64,000 nucleotides of DNA from Verrucomicrobiaceae bacterium (GTDB lineage Bacteria > Verrucomicrobiota > Verrucomicrobiia > Verrucomicrobiales > Verrucomicrobiaceae): positions 62,001 to 126,000 of the forward strand of contig JABTUN010000001.1 of assembly GCA_015075365.1 (NCBI GenBank). Direction: 5' to 3'. The notes below the pieces were generated by a model. It was not told the origin of the DNA, did not search any database, and saw nothing but the letters and a program-made list of their open reading frames with translations. This document shows positions 60,635 through 64,000 of the stretch, one piece after another. The position numbers and the translations under genes are program-made. Each line of letters begins with the position of its first letter. The stretch's first letter is position 1.

Positions 60635-63037
60635 ATGCCTGCGCCGCTCCCCACCACCTGCCCCCGCTGCGGCACGCCCGTCGCTGAGAGAGTGCTCGCG
60701 GGGCTCTGCCCGGCCTGTGTGCGCCGCATGGCCCTGGCAGACGAGACCATCCACGACCCGGAACAGACACGGCCCACGCCAAGGCGGAAACCAACCACGC
60801 CCGGCCCTGGCGCGTGGTGCCCGCCGCCTGCGGAGGCACTGGCCGCGCTGCTCCCGGCGGAGCTGTATTCCGTGGAAAGCTTCGTCGCCTGCGGAGGCAT
60901 GGGCGCGGTGTACAAGGGCACGCAGCTCAGCCTGGGCCGCGCGGTGGCCATCAAGCTGATGCGGCAGGACCAGGACGCTGAATTTCGTGACCGCTTCCTC
61001 CTGGAGGCGCGCACCCTGGCCCGCCTGGACCACCCGGGCATCGTGAATGTGATCGACTGCGGGGAGATCAGCGGGCCGCGGCTTGAGGGCAGGCCGCCCT
61101 ACCTCTACATGGTGATGGAGTTCGTGGACGGCACGGACCTGCTGGCCGTCATTCGTGATGGCGGCATGACGCAGGCCCGCGCCCTGCATGTGCTGCCGCA
61201 GATTTGCGAGGCGCTGCAGTTCGCCCACGAGCGCGGCATCATCCACCGGGACATCAAACCCTCCAACATTCTCATCACGCGCGATGGCCGGGCAAAGATC
61301 GCGGACTTCGGCCTGGCAAAGCCCATGGACGCCGAAAGCACGCACCACACCAGCGCGCACGGGGCCGTGGGCACGCCGGACTACGCCGCGCCGGAGCAGC
61401 TCACCCCCGGGGCCGCGGTGGACCACCGCGCGGACATCTATGCGCTGGGCGTGATGATCTACCAGATGATCACCGGGGAGCTGCCGCGCGGCGCATGGCC
61501 CCTGCCCTCACAGGCCGCCGGAGCTGATCCGCAGTGGGACCACATCGTGCAGCACGCGATGCAAACACACCCCGAGGACCGCTACACCAGCGCCGGGGAG
61601 GTGCGCATGGACGTGCTGCGCATCTCCACCGCTGGAGAAAAACAGGCCGCCACCGCCCCGCCACGCCGCCGCTGGCACCTCGCGGCGGGTTTCCTCCTCT
61701 GCGCCGTCACCACCGGCTGGTGGTGGACACAGCCCGCGCCGCCGGTCATGCCGGACGAGCACACCCTGCTCTTTGGCGGACATCGCTACGAGCTGGTCCA
61801 GAGCTACCCCACCTGGGAGCAGGCGCGTGATCTGGCCGTGGCGCGCGGCGGCCATCTGGCCACCATCACCAGCCGCGCGGAGGCGGACGCGCTCGCCAAG
61901 GCCTTCGGCCACCGGCTCAACGGCACCTATGCCAATTTCTGGCTCGGCGGCTTCCGCAAGGACGAGCGCAGCCCGTGGCAATGGGTGACCGGGGAACCCT
62001 TCTCATTCACCGACTGGGATCGCGGCGAGCCCAATTCCGACCAGTTTCCCTCCTATCTCGGCCTCTGGCGGCATTTCGCCGACAGCGCGCAGGTGAACTG
62101 GGTGGACGGGCCATATCAGGCGAGAGGCTTTGAGTGCTGGCGCGGCTACATCATTGAATGGGAGCAGGAAAACCTGCCTCAGCCTGCCTGGAGGCCGGGC
62201 CCCGGCCGTTCCACGCCCGAAAAGTCCTTTTCAACGGGGAAGATCAGCGGCACCGACAGCCCCGCCCATGCCACCCGGGAAAAGCCCTTCCGCAACTCGA
62301 CGGGGATGCCATTCGTGCCTGTCACCGAAACCACCACCGGCCGCCGTGTCCTGTTCTGCATCTGGGAGACGCGCCGCAGAGACCACGGAACCATGCAGGG
62401 CGCGACTCCACGTGCCGCCGCAGATTTCCAGAGTGTCCCAGGCATGCCCACCGACCTCGACCACCCCGTGGTCATGGTGGATTGGAACGACGCGCAGTTC
62501 TTCTGTCACTGGCTGACGGACTATGAGCGCCACCGCGGCATCATCGGCCCGGACGATCTCTACCGCCTGCCCACCGTGGCGGAGTGGCTCATCGCCGCCG
62601 GTGTGCAGCCGGGAGACGAGCGCGTCTATCCCTGGGGAAACACCTGGCCGCCGCCGGAAGGCATCGGCAACCTGGCGGACAGCTCCCTGAAGAGGCTGAC
62701 GGCTGCCAATGCCACGCTGGACCTGCCCTGGGTGAAGGAAGGCATCCAGCGCGGCCGCATGGACTATCGGGACGACGGCCACGCCACCACCGCGCCCGTG
62801 GGCAGCTATGCGCCCAACGCGCTGGGCCTCCACGACATGACCGGCAACGTGTGGGAGTGGTGTGAGGACCTCGCGGCACCGCACCGCCACGATCTGCCCC
62901 ACAACCGGGTGCTCATGGGCGGCTCATGGCTGGACGGCATCGGCGTTCCCCTGCAGCTCAGCCACCGGGAGGAAGGCGCGCCCACCCGGCGCTACGCCTT
63001 CCGCGGCTACCGTGTGGTGCTGGAGGCCGCCCCCTGA
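60635..63037 (+). CDS. Ser/Thr kinase - TM - C-type lectin - SUMF1 fusion
   Basis: An 800-residue fusion. Residues 9-29 are a zinc ribbon (CPRCGTPV...CPAC). A Hanks-type kinase follows (about 75-340): VACGGMGAVYKGTQ, AVAIKLM, IIHRDIKPSNILITRDG, KIADFGLAKP and DYAAPEQLT, all catalytic residues present. A transmembrane helix lies at about 350 (WHLAAGFLLCAVTTGWWW). The periplasmic side has a C-type-lectin-like domain (YPTWEQARDLAVARGGHLAT, FWLGGFRKDERSPWQWVTGE) and a SUMF1/FGE-like domain (PVVMVDWNDAQFFCHWLTD, LYRLPTVAEWLIAAG, HDMTGNVWEWCEDLA, LMGGSWLDG). The FGE active-site Cys pair in the C-terminal block is absent, so it is probably a binding domain. The protein could sense glycans and signal to the neighbouring sigma factor. 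Confidence 0.9.
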   Translation: MPAPLPTTCPRCGTPVAERVLAGLCPACVRRMALADETIHDPEQTRPTPRRKPTTPGPGAWCPPPAEALAALLPAELYSVESFVACGGMGAVYKGTQLSLGRAVAIKLMRQDQDAEFRDRFLLEARTLARLDHPGIVNVIDCGEISGPRLEGRPPYLYMVMEFVDGTDLLAVIRDGGMTQARALHVLPQICEALQFAHERGIIHRDIKPSNILITRDGRAKIADFGLAKPMDAESTHHTSAHGAVGTPDYAAPEQLTPGAAVDHRADIYALGVMIYQMITGELPRGAWPLPSQAAGADPQWDHIVQHAMQTHPEDRYTSAGEVRMDVLRISTAGEKQAATAPPRRRWHLAAGFLLCAVTTGWWWTQPAPPVMPDEHTLLFGGHRYELVQSYPTWEQARDLAVARGGHLATITSRAEADALAKAFGHRLNGTYANFWLGGFRKDERSPWQWVTGEPFSFTDWDRGEPNSDQFPSYLGLWRHFADSAQVNWVDGPYQARGFECWRGYIIEWEQENLPQPAWRPGPGRSTPEKSFSTGKISGTDSPAHATREKPFRNSTGMPFVPVTETTTGRRVLFCIWETRRRDHGTMQGATPRAAADFQSVPGMPTDLDHPVVMVDWNDAQFFCHWLTDYERHRGIIGPDDLYRLPTVAEWLIAAGVQPGDERVYPWGNTWPPPEGIGNLADSSLKRLTAANATLDLPWVKEGIQRGRMDYRDDGHATTAPVGSYAPNALGLHDMTGNVWEWCEDLAAPHRHDLPHNRVLMGGSWLDGIGVPLQLSHREEGAPTRRYAFRGYRVVLEAAP

Positions 63038-63349
63038 AAAACTTTTTTTCCCGCCCCCCTGTAATCCGTGCGCGGGGTTTCCGAAGAAGGGGAGTGAATC
63101 CGCATGACCTCCCGCCCGCCCAACGGCCGCTCCCAGGCCCCTGCCCGCCCCGCCCACGACCGCGCGGGACTGCGCAGGGCCAGGAACGGCTTTTTTGAGA
63201 AAAAGGCGCGGCCTGTGAAACAAAAGTCCCATGGAGGGGAATGGTACAAGGAGGCCATCAGGAGCGCCATTTCCACCAGCCAGCCTGTAGGGGATGTCCT
63301 CGCCCAAACGGGGGATGGCAGGCCATTTCAACCCAGGTTATCACCCGCC
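63038..63349. other. Region upstream of the LuxR-type gene
   Basis: A 312-bp stretch that is open in the same frame as the LuxR-type gene from 63104, giving a basic 82-residue N-terminal extension (MTSRPPNGRSQAPARPAHDR...). I see no conserved motif in it and prefer a leader. A T-run at 63044-63050 follows the kinase stop but without a clear stem. Confidence 0.45.
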
Positions 63350-63667
63350 ATGGACGAAAAAGACAAGCACTCCAACCCCAGCAGCCTGGACGCGGCGCGG
63401 CTGCTCTCCAGCCAGCTCGGGATCACCCTGCGCCAGGCAGAGGTGCTGCACTGGGTGGCCCAGGGGAAGACCACCGCGGAGATCTCCACCATCCTGGGAT
63501 GCTCCTTCCACACCGTGAAGAGCCATATCAAGGTGGTTTTCCAACGCCTGGGTGTGAACAACCGCGCAGGGGCCATCAGCGCGGCTTACACGATCTTTTT
63601 GACTCTCCTGCGGCAGCAACTGGCCTCCCCCGAACGAGGGATACCGAAAAAAAGCCGCACCGATTAA
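63350..63667 (+). CDS. LuxR-type helix-turn-helix protein
   Basis: A 105-residue (from 63350) DNA-binding protein consisting almost only of a LuxR/GerE HTH: LGITLRQAEVLHWVAQGKTT, AEISTILGCSFHTVKSHIKV, VFQRLGVNNRAGAISAAY. This matches the consensus LTxREreVLxLiaxGxsnkeIAxxLxiSxxTVKxHlxxIxxKLgVxnRxeAv. No receiver or ligand domain is fused unless the upstream 82-residue in-frame extension (from 63104) is translated, which lacks a known domain. Position downstream of the kinase suggests a regulatory role, but no partner is visible. Confidence 0.8.
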   Translation: MDEKDKHSNPSSLDAARLLSSQLGITLRQAEVLHWVAQGKTTAEISTILGCSFHTVKSHIKVVFQRLGVNNRAGAISAAYTIFLTLLRQQLASPERGIPKKSRTD

Positions 63668-63786
63668 TCTCAGCACCGAAATTCCGGAAAAATCCGCCGC
63701 ACCGCCATGGAACACCTCTTTTCCATCCCGCCAACGCCCGCGCCGCCGCTGCCGGCCGGATGCGCCGCACGGCGCGCCGCGGGTGG

Positions 63787-63920
63787 CTGCCCTGCCCAGG
63801 ATGCCGCGCCGGAACGGTGGAGGGATACGCCGCTGTCATCCAGGCGCACGCCGGAATGGCGGAGGGATGCGCCGCTGTCATCCAGGCACACGCCGGAATG
63901 GTGGAGGGATGCGCCGGAAT
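63787..63920. repeat. Tandem repeat, 42-bp unit, about 2.5 clear copies
   Basis: Units GGTGGAGGGATACGCCGCTG (and on to CGCCGGAAT) at 63816-63857 and 63858-63899 are nearly identical; a third, 63900-63920, lacks the central 21 bp, and a degenerate copy lies before (63787-63815). Frames remain open on the minus strand (HPSxIPACAWMTAA units) but no protein-like context exists. The rest of 63668-64000 holds nothing I can identify. Confidence 0.8.
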
Positions 63921-64000
63921 CGTCCGAAGGTGCTCATTTTGAACCAAAAGGCGTTTTTCGCCTCCTGGGGCGGCCCCGCGCCCCCCACAGGCCCCGGCCG

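Noticed and set aside
63576..63947. Minus-strand frame with HPSxIPACAWMTAA repeats as a gene
   Set aside because: It is a translation of the 42-bp repeat plus antisense of the LuxR-type gene, without start signals or domain.

Overview
The window looks like chromosomal DNA of a member of the Verrucomicrobia, probably close to Prosthecobacter/Verrucomicrobiaceae. This is inferred from gene content: a giant autotransporter-type beta-strand repeat protein, Gloeo_Verruco (GloVer) repeats, paired planctomycete-type cytochrome (DUF1592 group) and DUF1552 genes, several Gfo/Idh/MocA oxidoreductases with Tat signals, a sulfatase, and a 'HTTRWSLV'-type ECF sigma factor directly upstream of a Ser/Thr kinase. 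The DNA is GC-rich and densely coding. No rRNA, tRNA, CRISPR array, transposase or integrase gene was recognised.

Layout. 1-8980: 5' part of a giant repeat protein (minus strand, runs off the left edge). 9439-11613: oxidoreductase and queA, divergent. 11623-16754: a large secreted GloVer/fibronectin-like/serine-protease gene whose C-terminal third carries many frame breaks. 16908-19248: an orphan module with a small HTH-like protein, a 42-bp GC-rich tandem array, a secreted-looking unknown and a collagen-like tail protein. 19322-25035: fused 5-oxoprolinase behind a TPR lipoprotein-like gene, a NYN-domain nuclease and a beta-hydroxyacid dehydrogenase. 25206-28641: AraC regulator and a U32/RlhA-type peptidase family protein. 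28763-35898: a membrane VWA protein, three genes for zinc-ribbon/TPM/membrane proteins and a secreted protein with a strong terminator. 36014-40374: VOC protein, BrnT/BrnA-like toxin-antitoxin pair, secA. 40487-46827: polysaccharide deacetylase lipoprotein, two CNNM/CorC-type proteins, a small lipoprotein, sufS-sufU and trmO. 46843-55302: phosphotransferase, cytochrome/DUF1552/oxidoreductase operon, second Tat oxidoreductase, diheme cytochrome, secreted unknown. 55342-59733: sulfatase and FKBP gene separated by a 2.6-kb islet. 59888-63667: sigma factor, kinase-lectin-SUMF1 fusion and LuxR-type HTH protein. The right end carries a second 42-bp repeat.

The most interesting locus is 56764-59396. 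The last 59 bp of the FKBP gene, stop codon included, are present twice as direct repeats (58/59 identical). Between the copies lie an AbiEi/AbiEii-like type IV toxin-antitoxin pair, three hairpin palindromes (two of them perfect, with 23-24 bp arms and 1-2 nt centres), and a 5' fragment of a type I restriction methyltransferase gene (hsdM). This looks like a decayed defence islet inserted at the 3' end of the FKBP gene, which would originally have been followed 27 bp later by the sulfatase gene. A second notable structure is an inverted pair of 25-nt REP-like hairpins at 52304-52424 with a compensatory base-pair change, each overlapping the stop codon of one of two convergent genes.
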